A program made the translations under genes and the position numbers. Shown here in pieces: positions 8,614-17,862 of a stretch of DNA of 64,000 bases; positions within the stretch are counted from its first letter, which is position 1; the number at the start of each line of letters is the position of its first letter. The stretch lies in contig JAQCAB010000007.1 of NCBI GenBank assembly GCA_027622375.1, forward strand, positions 17,419 through 81,418, in the 5' to 3' direction. Source of the stretch: Bacteroidota bacterium (GTDB lineage Bacteria > Bacteroidota > Ignavibacteria > UBA10030 > UBA8401). Under the pieces are notes generated by a model. It did not search any database. It was not told where the DNA came from and saw only the letters and a program-made list of their open reading frames with translations.

Positions 8614-9813
8614 TTAGCAATCAATTAAAACAATTTCTTTTTGGATCGGCAAACCGGGAATAATTACTTCTCTTTTTTCTGAAATAAATATATTTAATTC
8701 TGAACGAACACCAAACTCCCCTGTTAAATAAACACCCGGCTCGATTGTAAAAGTTGAATTTGGAATTAATTCTCGCACATCTTGAGTTTCATAATTATCA
8801 ATATTAGTTCCATTTCCATGAATTACTTCACCTAAATTATGGCCGGTACGATGTACAAAATATTTTCCGTAATTTTTTGAATTTATAAAATTTCTTGAAA
8901 CATCATCCACTTCAGCTCCTGTCACTTTTCTATTTGGAATTTCACGATTAAGATATTCCACTGCTCGATCTCTCGCACCGACAACAACATCAAAAACTTC
9001 TTGGTATTTTGCAGGTACATTTTTGCCGGCAAAACCCATCCATGTAATATCAGCATAGATTGAATTTTCGGATTTCTTTTTTGCCCAAAGATCAATTAAA
9101 ATTACATCTCCTTTTTTTATTTCTGATGAATTATCTTTTAAAGCTTCATAATGTGGGTTTGCGCAATTTGCATTTACCGAACAATGCGGATCAGTTTCTG
9201 AATAAATATTTCGCAATTCAAATTCATTACTTATTTTTTGCTGAACATCAAATTCAGTTACTTTTGAGTTTGATCGTAATTTTTCTCCAATAAAATTAAA
9301 AGCAATATCAACAATTGTGCGTAAATGTTTTGCGGAAGAAAATAAATCTATCTGCTGAACTTCATTTAAAGTTGCTTCAAAATATTGTGAAATATTTGCT
9401 GATGAATGTACACTCACACCAAACGAACGAATTAAATCTAAAGTTCCACCATCAATTTTAGAAGCGTAAGGAATATTATTCATCGGAGAATATTCCATGA
9501 CAATTTTTTTTGAATTTTTTAAAGCGGCCTTTAAAGTTTCTTGTAACGATTGCCAAGTATTATAAATTTTTTTATTTCCCAGCAAATGGTCGAGTGTAAA
9601 TTCTTCAATACTATGAACAATTTTTATTGGTTCCCCTTCTTTTGGAATAAAATAAAAATATCTTCTTGATTGAAATAGATGGGTCGGGATTTCCAAAATT
9701 TTTGTAGCTACTTCATTGTTTCTTCTAAAATTATAAAGTAACCATCCATCAAAATTATATTCACTTAATAATTTTTGTGCAGTAATTAATGTTGAATTAA
9801 AGTTTGTAGTCAT
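8614..9813 (-). CDS. M24 family metallopeptidase (Xaa-Pro aminopeptidase/dipeptidase-like)
   Basis: About 399 residues from the ATG at 9813; a TTG nine bases upstream is a weaker alternative start. An N-terminal creatinase-like domain is followed by the pita-bread metallopeptidase domain. All five dinuclear-metal ligands can be seen in order: Asp in 'VILIDLWAKK', Asp in 'YADITWMG', His in 'HRTGHNLGEV', Glu in 'TIEPGVY' and Glu in 'VRSELNIFI'. M24B enzymes remove an N-terminal residue before proline or split Xaa-Pro dipeptides. No signal peptide is visible, so the protein is probably cytoplasmic. It fits the peptide-degrading theme of the window. Confidence 0.87.
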   Translation of the reverse strand: MTTNFNSTLITAQKLLSEYNFDGWLLYNFRRNNEVATKILEIPTHLFQSRRYFYFIPKEGEPIKIVHSIEEFTLDHLLGNKKIYNTWQSLQETLKAALKNSKKIVMEYSPMNNIPYASKIDGGTLDLIRSFGVSVHSSANISQYFEATLNEVQQIDLFSSAKHLRTIVDIAFNFIGEKLRSNSKVTEFDVQQKISNEFELRNIYSETDPHCSVNANCANPHYEALKDNSSEIKKGDVILIDLWAKKKSENSIYADITWMGFAGKNVPAKYQEVFDVVVGARDRAVEYLNREIPNRKVTGAEVDDVSRNFINSKNYGKYFVHRTGHNLGEVIHGNGTNIDNYETQDVRELIPNSTFTIEPGVYLTGEFGVRSELNIFISEKREVIIPGLPIQKEIVLIDC

Positions 9814-9827
9814 AATTTGCAATATAG

Positions 9828-9867
9828 AAAAAAAAATCCCTCAACTTAAAATTAAATTGAGGGATTT
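9828..9867 (-). terminator. Rho-independent terminator of groES-groEL
   Basis: On the minus strand, AAATCCCTCAA (9867-9857) pairs with TTGAGGGATTT (9844-9834), leaving a 12-base AT loop. A run of nine T residues follows (9836 down to 9828). It lies 26 bp past the groEL stop codon and just upstream of the M24 peptidase start. Confidence 0.92.
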
Positions 9868-9892
9868 ATTAAAATCACTAAGAAAAAAAATC

Positions 9893-11527
9893 TTAGTACA
9901 TATCACCCATTCCACCACCTGGTGGCATTTGAGGCATAGCTTTTTTCTCTTCAGGTTTTTCAACAATTGTTGCTTCGGTTGTTAATAGTAAAGCGGCAAC
10001 ACTCGCTGCATTTTCAAGTGCAATACGTGTAACTTTTGTTGGATCAATAACACCTGACTCAACTAAATTTTCGTATTGTTCTGTATATGCATTAAAACCA
10101 AAATCGTTTTTACCTTCTTTAACTTTGTTTACAATAACTGAACCTTCGAGCCCAGCGTTTGCAACAATTTGACGAATTGGTTCTTCGAGCGCACGTTTAA
10201 TAATTTCAATTCCAATATTTTGATCTTCGTTTAAACCTTTAATTTTATCTAAACTTGGAAGTGCTCTTAAATATGCAACTCCACCACCTGGAACAATTCC
10301 TTCTTCAACTGCTGCGCGTGTTGCGTGCAATGCATCTTCAACTCGTGCTTTTTTCTCTTTCATTTCAACTTCTGTTGATGCACCGATTTTTAAAACTGCA
10401 ACTCCACCGGAAAGTTTTGCTAAACGCTCTTGAAGTTTTTCTTTATCATAATCGGAAGTTGTTTTATCAATTTGCATTTTAATTTCGTTGATGCGTTTTT
10501 TGATTTCATCTTTTGTCCCAGCACCTTCAACGATTGTTGTATTATCTTTATCAACTACAACTTTTTTTGCAGTTCCAAGATATGCAATTGTTGCATTCTC
10601 AAGTTTAAATCCTTTTTCTTCTGAGATGACTGTTCCATTTGTTAATGTTGCGATATCTTCAAGCATTGCTTTTCTACGATCACCAAAACCTGGAGCCTTA
10701 ACAGCAACAACCTTCAAAGTGCCACGAATCTTATTTACAACTAAAGTTGCTAACGCTTCACCTTCAACTTCTTCAGAAATAATAATCATCGAACGACCTG
10801 ATTGGGCAGCTTTTTCTAAGATTGGAAGTAAATCCTTCATTGCACTGATTTTTTTATCATGAATTAATATATATGGATTGTCCATTACAGCTTCCATTGT
10901 ATCTGCATCAGTTACAAAATAAGGTGATAAATATCCACGATCGAATTGCATTCCCTCAACAAATTCAACTAAAGTTTCGGTCCCTTTTGCTTCTTCAACT
11001 GTGATGACACCATCTTTCCCAACTTTTTCCATTGCATCAGAAATTAAATTTCCAATTGTAGAATCATTATTTGCTGAGATAGTTCCAATTTGAGCAATTT
11101 CTTTTTTACCTTGAATGGGCTTGCTCATCTTTTTTAATTCTTCAACAACTTTTGCAACTGCTATTTCAATTCCTCTTTTTAAATCCATTGGATTTGCACC
11201 TGCTGTTACATTTTTTAATCCTTCGCGAACGATTGCTTGAGCAAGTACAGTTGCAGTTGTTGTTCCATCACCGGCAACATCAGAAGTTTTAGAAGCAACT
11301 TCACGAACCATTTGTGCGCCCATATTTTCAATTGGGTTTTCAAGTTCAATTTCTTTTGCAACTGTTACGCCATCTTTTGTAATTGTTGGCGCACCAAATT
11401 TTTTATCAATAATTACATTACGTCCTTTTGGTCCTAATGTAACCTTTACTGCGTTAGCTAATTGATCAACACCACGCTTCAATGCGCTTCTAGCTTCTGC
11501 ATCATAATTAATTATTTTTGCACTCAT
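9893..11527 (-). CDS. groL: Chaperonin GroEL (Hsp60)
   Basis: The 544-residue protein is full length and nearly textbook: '[20 protein letters not shown]', '[12 protein letters not shown]', '[14 protein letters not shown]' (ATP site, near residue 86) and the C-terminal flexible tail 'GGGMGDMY'. It forms the double heptameric ring that encloses non-native proteins with the GroES lid. It follows groS by 29 bp on the same strand; both are driven by the promoter/CIRCE-like element at 11886-11939. A terminator follows at 9828-9867. Confidence 0.99.
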   Translation of the reverse strand: MSAKIINYDAEARSALKRGVDQLANAVKVTLGPKGRNVIIDKKFGAPTITKDGVTVAKEIELENPIENMGAQMVREVASKTSDVAGDGTTTATVLAQAIVREGLKNVTAGANPMDLKRGIEIAVAKVVEELKKMSKPIQGKKEIAQIGTISANNDSTIGNLISDAMEKVGKDGVITVEEAKGTETLVEFVEGMQFDRGYLSPYFVTDADTMEAVMDNPYILIHDKKISAMKDLLPILEKAAQSGRSMIIISEEVEGEALATLVVNKIRGTLKVVAVKAPGFGDRRKAMLEDIATLTNGTVISEEKGFKLENATIAYLGTAKKVVVDKDNTTIVEGAGTKDEIKKRINEIKMQIDKTTSDYDKEKLQERLAKLSGGVAVLKIGASTEVEMKEKKARVEDALHATRAAVEEGIVPGGGVAYLRALPSLDKIKGLNEDQNIGIEIIKRALEEPIRQIVANAGLEGSVIVNKVKEGKNDFGFNAYTEQYENLVESGVIDPTKVTRIALENAASVAALLLTTEATIVEKPEEKKAMPQMPPGGGMGDMY

Positions 11528-11556
11528 TTTATATTCTCCTTAATATTTTTCAAAAA

Positions 11557-11847
11557 TTATTTATTCATAATTGCGAAAACATCACTTTCGCGCATAATTA
11601 AAAGTTCTTCACCTTCAACTGTAACTTCTGTTCCCGAATATTTTCCGTATAGAACTTGGTCACCAACTTTTATTTCCATTGAGACATGTTTTCCATCATC
11701 AGTGGTTTTACCTGGACCAACAGCAATAACTTCACCAAGAACTGGTTTTTCTTTTGCAGTGTCAGGTAAAAATATTCCACCTTTTGTAACTTCTTCTGCT
11801 TCTGCAGGTCTCACAACAATTCGATCTGCTAGAGGTTTTAATTTCAT
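11557..11847 (-). CDS. groS: Co-chaperonin GroES (Hsp10)
   Basis: The 96-residue protein has the GroES barrel pattern '[14 protein letters not shown]', then the mobile loop '[18 protein letters not shown]' which docks on GroEL, then '[32 protein letters not shown]' and '[12 protein letters not shown]'. It is the first gene of the groES-groEL operon. A Shine-Dalgarno-like AAAGGAGTTT (minus strand) precedes the ATG. The leader contains a CIRCE-like operator, so heat-shock control by HrcA is likely. Confidence 0.98.
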   Translation of the reverse strand: MKLKPLADRIVVRPAEAEEVTKGGIFLPDTAKEKPVLGEVIAVGPGKTTDDGKHVSMEIKVGDQVLYGKYSGTEVTVEGEELLIMRESDVFAIMNK

Positions 11848-11885
11848 TTGAAACTCCTTTCGTGTATTTTTGGTTTAAAGAGTGT

Positions 11886-11912
11886 TTAGCACTCTTGATT
11901 TTAGAGTGACAA
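11886..11912. promoter_or_regulatory. CIRCE-like operator (HrcA site) of groES-groEL
   Basis: The classical CIRCE element is TTAGCACTC, nine bases, then GAGTGCTAA. Here the left arm TTAGCACTC (11886-11894) is perfect, the spacer is exactly nine bases, and the right arm reads GAGTGACAA (11904-11912), with two changes. It sits just downstream of the -10 box of groES, where a bound HrcA repressor would block transcription. No hrcA gene lies in the window. Confidence 0.88.
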
Positions 11913-11939
11913 GATACTACTAAAATGTAATCATGTCAA
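11911..11939 (-). promoter_or_regulatory. Vegetative-type promoter of groES-groEL
   Basis: Reading the minus strand, TTGACA (11939-11934) is followed after 17 bases by TATCTT (11916-11911). The -35 box and spacing match the sigma-70 consensus; the -10 box has four of six consensus bases. The -10 end overlaps the CIRCE-like operator by two bases. The 3' end of rsmI, also on the minus strand, overlaps the -35 box. Confidence 0.8.
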
Positions 11940-12637
11940 GATATTTCTTGATTGCCTTCAACAATTAATACAATTTCCCCTTTAAAAACTCTTGAATTTG
12001 AAATGCTATTCAAGAAATTTAAATCTCCTCTAATTACTTCTTCAAACATTTTTGAGATTTCTCTAACTAAAACTGCTTTCCTAAAACCCCAAGAAATTAA
12101 AAGTTCATTTAAAGTTTTTTTAATTCGATGTGGTGATTCATAAAATATTAAAGTCGATTCTTCAATTCTTAATTTATCAATTAAATTTTTTCTTCCTTTT
12201 TTATGTGGAAGAAAACCGACAAATTTAAAATGATGTGTTGGCAATCCACTAATTACTAATGCAGGAATTAAAGCTGTTGGACCCGGCAACACTTCAATTG
12301 GGATATTATTTTTTATTGCAAGATCAATAATTGAAAAACTTGGATCTGAAATTCCAGGTGTTCCAGCATCCGAAATAATTGCAATTAATTCTCCATTTTT
12401 TAATTTTTCAATCAGCTGATGTTTTCTTGACTGCTCATTAAAAGAATGGAAACTTATTAATTGAGTTTTAATTTCATAATGATTTAAAAATATTTTTGAA
12501 ACTCGAGTATCTTCAGCTGCAATTAAATTTACTTCTTTTAAAATTCTTAATGATCTTATAGTTACATCCTCTAAATTTCCTATCGGTGTTGGAACTATAA
12601 AAAGTTTTCCTTTTTGTTCAGGGATTGAATTACTCAT
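11936..12637 (-). CDS. rsmI: 16S rRNA (cytidine(1402)-2'-O)-methyltransferase
   Basis: The 233-residue protein has the tetrapyrrole-methylase fold with family blocks 'LFIVPTPIGNLEDVTIRSLRIL', 'AEDTRVSKIFLNHY', 'ISDAGTPGISDPSF' and 'LPGPTALIPALVISGLPTHHFKFVGFLPHKKGR'. RsmI adds the 2'-O-methyl group to C1402 in the ribosomal P site. It lies five bp after nadE, and its 3' end overlaps the groES -35 box. The protein is somewhat shorter than E. coli RsmI, lacking the C-terminal extension, as in many Bacteroidota. Confidence 0.95.
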   Translation of the reverse strand: MSNSIPEQKGKLFIVPTPIGNLEDVTIRSLRILKEVNLIAAEDTRVSKIFLNHYEIKTQLISFHSFNEQSRKHQLIEKLKNGELIAIISDAGTPGISDPSFSIIDLAIKNNIPIEVLPGPTALIPALVISGLPTHHFKFVGFLPHKKGRKNLIDKLRIEESTLIFYESPHRIKKTLNELLISWGFRKAVLVREISKMFEEVIRGDLNFLNSISNSRVFKGEIVLIVEGNQEIS

Positions 12638-12642
12638 TCAAA

Positions 12643-13488
12643 CTAAATTCCCCAATCACGAACATATCTAAAATCAACATTAATTGTTCTGTTAGAAACT
12701 TTTGCAATTACTGGCATTTTTCTTTTAAACTGATTTTTTTTAATTAACGAATTTACTTTTTTAATTAAAGAATTTTTGAAGCCAAGTTTTTTAAGTTCAT
12801 CAATATTTCTTCTTTCATCCACCATTGCATATAAAAGTTTGTCAACTAATTTGTAACTAAAGCCCATTTCTCCTTCGTCAGTTTGTCCTGGCCATAAATC
12901 AGCTGTTGGTTTTTTTAAAATAATTTCTTTCGGAATTTTTAATTCTTTTGCCAAATCCCAAACTTGTGTTTTGTATAAATCTCCAATCGGATTTATTGCA
13001 CAAGCAGAGTCTCCAAAAATTGTGCTGTATCCCAATAAATATTCTGTTTTATTTGATGTTCCAACAACAAGCGCATTTTCACGATTTGAGATATCATACA
13101 AAACTATCATTCTCAATCGTGCCATAATATTACCCGCACGTTGATTGTTTGTAATTTTATTTTTTTTGATTAACGCATCTGCCATTTCTGAAATATCAAT
13201 TACTTCCAAATTGATTTTCAATAATTGAGCAACTTTTTTTGCATCCTCAAAACTTTTTTTATTACTTGTTTTATATGGCATAAAAACCGCACAAACATTT
13301 TTTGTATTTATTGCTTTTGAAGTTAAATAAGTTACAACCGACGAATCAATTCCACCAGATAATCCGATTACAGCTTTTTTAAAACCAGAATTATGAATCT
13401 GATCTTTTATGAAATCAACAAGAAGTTTTTTTACAACTACTGTATCTTGTTCGAGATTAATTGTACTATCGTTTGATGTTACTTCCAC
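12643..13488 (-). CDS. nadE: NAD(+) synthetase, ammonia-dependent type
   Basis: The 281-residue protein starts with GTG, and the first base overlaps the last base of the preceding aminotransferase stop codon. The ATP-pyrophosphatase P-loop 'IGLSGGIDSSVV' is near residue 42, and 'GTSNKTEYLLGY', 'CAINPIGDLYKTQVW' and 'KPTADLWPGQTDEGEMGF' are typical NadE blocks. It amidates nicotinate adenine dinucleotide to NAD with ATP. There is no N-terminal glutaminase domain, so it should use free ammonia, which the nearby deaminating enzymes would supply. Co-transcription with lysine aminotransferase and rsmI is likely. Confidence 0.95.
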   Translation of the reverse strand: MEVTSNDSTINLEQDTVVVKKLLVDFIKDQIHNSGFKKAVIGLSGGIDSSVVTYLTSKAINTKNVCAVFMPYKTSNKKSFEDAKKVAQLLKINLEVIDISEMADALIKKNKITNNQRAGNIMARLRMIVLYDISNRENALVVGTSNKTEYLLGYSTIFGDSACAINPIGDLYKTQVWDLAKELKIPKEIILKKPTADLWPGQTDEGEMGFSYKLVDKLLYAMVDERRNIDELKKLGFKNSLIKKVNSLIKKNQFKRKMPVIAKVSNRTINVDFRYVRDWGI

Positions 13489-14855
13489 TATAACTCTTTA
13501 ATTGAACGACGAATTATTTCTATTGCTTGATTTATTTCAGATTTTGAAACAGCCAAGTTTGGTCTAAATCTTAAAGATTTTTCTCCGCACGAAAGTACAA
13601 TTACACCATTTTCGTAAAGTTTCTTTTTTAATTTTTCAGTTTCATCTATTGAGGTTAAATCAAATGCGCAAAATAATCCTCGTCCCCTTGAATTTGAAAT
13701 TGATTTAGGAAATTCAATTTGTAGTTGAACTAATTCTTTTAATAAATATTCTCCAACTTTGGCAGCATTTTTAACAAGTTTTTCTTCTTTAATTATTTGA
13801 ATTATTTTTGTGAATCTGACCATATCAACAATATTTCCACCAAAAGTTGAATTGATTCTACTTTTTTTAGCAAAAACATTTTCAGGAATTTCATCAATTC
13901 TATTACTTGCAAAGAATCCACAAATTTGAGTTTTCTTACCAAAAGTTATCATGTCAGGTTTTACAAAATATTCGTGTGCCCACATTTTGCCAGTTAAACC
14001 GATTCCAGTTTGGACTTCATCTAAAATTAACATTATCGCATTTTCATCTGCAATAGTTCGTAATTCTTTAAAAAATTCTTTTCTAAAATGATTGTCGCCA
14101 CCCTCACCTTGAATTGGTTCAATTAAGATTGCTGCTATGTCATCGGGATTATTTACAATTGCATTTTTAATTTGTTTGATTGCAATTTTTTCTTTTTCAA
14201 TTACATCATAAAGGGATCGATCATTTAATGGAAAATAAATTGCAGGATTATTTATTCGTGGCCAATTAAATTTTGGAAAATAATCTGTTTTATTAGGATC
14301 GGTATTTGTGAGTGAAAGTGTATAACCACTTCTTCCGTGGAAAGCTTGTTTAAAATGAATTACTTGATGTCCACGCTCGGTTGTATATCCCTTCTTAAAA
14401 TTTTTTCTAACTTTCCAATCGAATGCAGCTTTTAATGCATTTTCTACCGCTAAAGTTCCACCATCAATATAAAATGCGTGCGGCATAAAATTTGGTTGAA
14501 TTAATCTTCTGACAGTATCTACAAATTCAGCCATCACTTCTGTATAAATATCTGGATTAGCAGTTTTAGTAAGAGCAACTTTTCCAATTTTTTGAATAAA
14601 ATCAGGATTGTCTAATTTTGGGTGATTCATTCCCAAAGAGTTTGAAGCAAAAAAAGTAAAAAAATCTAAATATTCTTTTCCAGTTTTTGAATCAACAATT
14701 ATTGATCCTTTACTTTTTTCAAGATCTAATACAAGATTGTATCCTTCCGCTTGAATAGATTTTTTTAAAACAGAATGAACATTCTGTGGAGTAATTCTTG
14801 AAGAGGGTCTTTTATTTATTGAGACTAATTTTGATAAAAATTCGTAGTTTTTCAT
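13488..14855 (-). CDS. lat: L-lysine 6-aminotransferase (class III PLP enzyme)
   Basis: The 455-residue protein is a class III aminotransferase with the special features of lysine epsilon-aminotransferase: 'FFTFFASNSLGMNHPKL', 'FYIDGGTLAVENALKAAFDWKVRKN', 'EPIQGEGGDNHFR' and the PLP-lysine block 'DMITFGKKTQICGFF'. It converts L-lysine and 2-oxoglutarate to 2-aminoadipate 6-semialdehyde and glutamate. The aldehyde dehydrogenase gene 127 bp upstream on the same strand can oxidise that semialdehyde to 2-aminoadipate, which supports the call. In actinomycetes Lat serves beta-lactam synthesis or persistence; here catabolism is more likely. Confidence 0.88.
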   Translation of the reverse strand: MKNYEFLSKLVSINKRPSSRITPQNVHSVLKKSIQAEGYNLVLDLEKSKGSIIVDSKTGKEYLDFFTFFASNSLGMNHPKLDNPDFIQKIGKVALTKTANPDIYTEVMAEFVDTVRRLIQPNFMPHAFYIDGGTLAVENALKAAFDWKVRKNFKKGYTTERGHQVIHFKQAFHGRSGYTLSLTNTDPNKTDYFPKFNWPRINNPAIYFPLNDRSLYDVIEKEKIAIKQIKNAIVNNPDDIAAILIEPIQGEGGDNHFRKEFFKELRTIADENAIMLILDEVQTGIGLTGKMWAHEYFVKPDMITFGKKTQICGFFASNRIDEIPENVFAKKSRINSTFGGNIVDMVRFTKIIQIIKEEKLVKNAAKVGEYLLKELVQLQIEFPKSISNSRGRGLFCAFDLTSIDETEKLKKKLYENGVIVLSCGEKSLRFRPNLAVSKSEINQAIEIIRRSIKEL

Positions 14856-14981
14856 TTTGCACCATTAATAAGTTTTTGTTAATAAAGGAATTGATCATTG
14901 TAAAAAATCCATTTATCAGAAAAACTCTTGATGCTCGAAAAAAGAAATTATGAAAAGTGCTTTAAGCATTGCTCAAATATA

Positions 14982-16469
14982 CTAATAATTATCAATTTGA
15001 GCACGTTGTAATTTGCCACTATAATCTATATAAATTGCCTTCCATTCTGTAAAAAAGTCATAAACAGTCCAGCCACCTTCACGATGTCCATTTCCTGTTT
15101 GTTTTACACCGCCAAAGGGCATGTGGGCTTCTGCTCCAATTGTTGGAACATTGATGTAAGTAATTCCAGCTTGAATATCTCTAATTGCCTGAAAAGCTTT
15201 GTTAACATCTTTTGTATAAACCGAAGATGATAAACCATAAATTGTATTGTTTAATAAATTTACTCCCTCTTCAAGTGATTTACATTTTAAAACTGATAAA
15301 ACTGGACCAAAAATTTCTTCGGTAGCAATTCTCATATTTGGTTTTACATCAGCAAAAATAGTTGGCTCATGAAACCAACCATTTTGTAATTCTTTTTGAT
15401 TTGGGATTTTTCCACCACAAATTAAATTTGCACCTTCTTTAATTCCAATCTCAACATACTTTTGAACACTTTTTCTTTGAGCTTCATTTATAATTGGACC
15501 AACATCAGAAGTTGAAAGTAAACCATCACCAAGTTTTAGATTTTTTGTTTTTATAGATAACATTTCTAAAAATTTATCATGGATTTTTTCGTGCAAAATT
15601 AATCTGCTTGTTGCAGTACATCTTTGACCAGTAGTTCCAAATGCTCCCCATAAAACACCTTCGAGTGCTAAGTCTAAATCAGCGTCATCCATAACTATTT
15701 GTGCATTTTTACCACCAAGTTCTAAAGAGACACGTTTTAAAGTTTCGCTCGCATCTTTTGATAATTGTTTTCCAACTAAAGTTGATCCTGTAAAAGAAAT
15801 TAAATCAACATCATTATGAGTTACTATTGTATTTCCAACTACAGACCCTTTTCCATGAACAATATTTACAACTCCATCAGGCAATCCAGCTTCCATCATT
15901 ATTTCAACTAAAGTTGTTGCAGTTTTTGGAGTATCCATTGCAGGTTTAAAGACACAAGTATTTCCAGATAAAATTGCCGGAAACATTTTCCATGTCGGTA
16001 TTGCAAGTGGAAAATTCCATGGAGTAATTATTCCAGCAACACCAATTGGAACACGAATTGCCATTGCAAATTTATTTGGAAGTTCTGATGGAACTGTATT
16101 TCCAAATAATCTTCTTCCTTCAGAAGCGGCATAATATGCAGTATCAATTCCTTCTTGAACATCACCGCGAGTTTCCGCCAAAACTTTTCCCATTTCTCGA
16201 GTCATTTCTCGTGCAAGTTCTTCTTTTCTTAAAGAAAGTAAATCTCCAATTTTCCGCATTATCTCACCACGAGCTGGCGCAGGAACTAATCTCCATTTTT
16301 CAAAAGCTATTCTTGCAGATTTAACTGCTAAATTTACATCTTCAATTGATGAAAGTGGAAATGTTCCGATTACATCATTCCAATTTGCTGGATTTCGATT
16401 TTCGTAAGATTCACCAGTTAATGAATCTTGCCATTTTCCATTTATTAAATTTTTAAATTTTGTTGTCAT
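14982..16469 (-). CDS. Aldehyde dehydrogenase, probably 2-aminoadipate-semialdehyde dehydrogenase
   Basis: The 495-residue NAD(P)-dependent aldehyde dehydrogenase has 'GVAGIITPWNFPLAIPTWK', the glycine motif 'SFTGSTLVGKQL', catalytic Glu in 'SLELGGKNAQIV' and catalytic Cys in 'GTTGQRCTATSR'. The assignment to the lysine semialdehyde rests on its position next to lysine 6-aminotransferase on the same strand. Sequence alone would also allow ketoglutarate-semialdehyde or succinate-semialdehyde dehydrogenase. Serine dehydratase ends 13 bp upstream, so it belongs to the purB-sdaA unit as well. Confidence 0.85.
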   Translation of the reverse strand: MTTKFKNLINGKWQDSLTGESYENRNPANWNDVIGTFPLSSIEDVNLAVKSARIAFEKWRLVPAPARGEIMRKIGDLLSLRKEELAREMTREMGKVLAETRGDVQEGIDTAYYAASEGRRLFGNTVPSELPNKFAMAIRVPIGVAGIITPWNFPLAIPTWKMFPAILSGNTCVFKPAMDTPKTATTLVEIMMEAGLPDGVVNIVHGKGSVVGNTIVTHNDVDLISFTGSTLVGKQLSKDASETLKRVSLELGGKNAQIVMDDADLDLALEGVLWGAFGTTGQRCTATSRLILHEKIHDKFLEMLSIKTKNLKLGDGLLSTSDVGPIINEAQRKSVQKYVEIGIKEGANLICGGKIPNQKELQNGWFHEPTIFADVKPNMRIATEEIFGPVLSVLKCKSLEEGVNLLNNTIYGLSSSVYTKDVNKAFQAIRDIQAGITYINVPTIGAEAHMPFGGVKQTGNGHREGGWTVYDFFTEWKAIYIDYSGKLQRAQIDNY

Positions 16470-16482
16470 GATAATTTTAGAT

Positions 16483-17862
16483 TTAACATTCAGTTGCGCT
16501 TAATGCGAGTCCAGCTTCAGATGTCTCTTTATATTTTTTAGACATATCATCACCAGTTGCCTTCATAACTTTAATAACACTATCGAGCGAAATTTTTTGA
16601 TAGGCTTGATTTCCCGAACATGCGAGTAAATATGCATTGTAAGCTTTTACAGATCCCATTGCATTTCTTTCGATACATGGAATTTGAACATAACCACCAA
16701 TCGGATCGCAAGTCATTCCTAAATGATGTTCAATTGCAATTTCAGCTGCGGCTTCAATTACATTTACAGAATGCCCGGCACAATAAGAAAGCATTGATGC
16801 ACTCATAGCAGAAGCTGTACCAATTTCTCCCATACATCCCATTTCGGCCCCCGAAATACTTGCGTTATGTTTTACTAAAAATCCAATCAATGCTGCAACC
16901 ATCATCCCTTCACGAATATTTTTTTGATCGTACTCAAAATGTTTTTTTAATAAATATGTTATTCCAGGAATAACACCCGATGCACCAGATGTTGGAGCTG
17001 TTACAACAATATGCCCTGCTGCATTTTCTTCAGATGCAGCTTCGCAATAGGCATTCAAGAACATTAAAAATCCTTCTTGCTTATTTTTATGTTCAACTGC
17101 TTGCGAGTATAAATATTTTGCTTTGCGATGTAATTTAATTGAACCTGGCAAAACTCCATCTTCAATTATTCCTCTTTCAACTGCGCTGTGCATAAATTGT
17201 AAAATTGAATCCATCTTCTGATTTATTTCAACTTCACTTAATCCGGAAATACTTTTTTCATTTTCTAAAATTAATTCTATTAAACTTATTTTTTCTTTTT
17301 CAAGAATTCCTTTTACATCCTCCATTGATGAGTATGGATACTTTGGAGATTTTTGATTTTGTTCTGTAGAATCACCTTTACGAATTATAAATCCACCGCC
17401 AATCGAATAATATTCTTCTTCATGAAGTAAATTATTTTCGTTTTTAATTTGGAATGTTAAAGTGTTTGGATGTGGAAAATCAAATTTGCCTTTATGAAAA
17501 TGTATATTGCTTGAATTGAATTGAATTGTTTTCTCTCCAATTTGAATTTTATAATTAATATTTTGGTCGATCAACAAATTTAAAAATTCTTTTGGATCAG
17601 TTGTTTCAGGAGTCCAATTTAATAATCCCGCTAAAACTGCTCTATCAGTTCCGTGCCCTTTACCCGTTGCACTTAATGAGCCATATAAATTAACATCGAT
17701 ACTTTTTGCTGAAGAAATTGTTTCGGTTGGAAGTGAATTGCAAATATCCAAAAAACTTTTTGCAGCTTTCATCGGGCCGATTGTGTGCGAACTAGATGGT
17801 CCGGGACCAACTTTAAAAAGTTCAAAAATTGAAGTTGTAATTGGTTCTTTTTTTATTGTCAC
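16483..17862 (-). CDS. sdaA: L-serine ammonia-lyase, single-chain iron-sulfur type
   Basis: The 459-residue protein begins with GTG overlapping the purB stop codon (GTGA). The N-terminal half is the beta domain ('ELFKVGPGPSSSHTIGPM'); the C-terminal half is the alpha domain with 'APTSGASGVIPG'. It deaminates L-serine to pyruvate and ammonia through a [4Fe-4S] cluster. Cluster ligands are Cys343 ('GCMGE'), Cys385 ('MTCDP') and Cys396 ('IPCIE'). The protein ends exactly in Cys459, matching the Legionella enzyme, where the C-terminal cysteine caps the cluster and is displaced by substrate. The enzyme is oxygen-sensitive, which fits an anaerobic or microaerobic amino-acid user. Confidence 0.95.
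   Translation of the reverse strand: MTIKKEPITTSIFELFKVGPGPSSSHTIGPMKAAKSFLDICNSLPTETISSAKSIDVNLYGSLSATGKGHGTDRAVLAGLLNWTPETTDPKEFLNLLIDQNINYKIQIGEKTIQFNSSNIHFHKGKFDFPHPNTLTFQIKNENNLLHEEEYYSIGGGFIIRKGDSTEQNQKSPKYPYSSMEDVKGILEKEKISLIELILENEKSISGLSEVEINQKMDSILQFMHSAVERGIIEDGVLPGSIKLHRKAKYLYSQAVEHKNKQEGFLMFLNAYCEAASEENAAGHIVVTAPTSGASGVIPGITYLLKKHFEYDQKNIREGMMVAALIGFLVKHNASISGAEMGCMGEIGTASAMSASMLSYCAGHSVNVIEAAAEIAIEHHLGMTCDPIGGYVQIPCIERNAMGSVKAYNAYLLACSGNQAYQKISLDSVIKVMKATGDDMSKKYKETSEAGLALSATEC

Noticed and set aside
10255..10862. Plus-strand frames opposite groEL
   Set aside because: They lie fully within groEL and match no family; they are a by-product of its codon use.
14856..14981. Promoter or small RNA in the gap between lat and the aldehyde dehydrogenase
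   Set aside because: No clear boxes, hairpin or reading frame is visible in these 126 bases.
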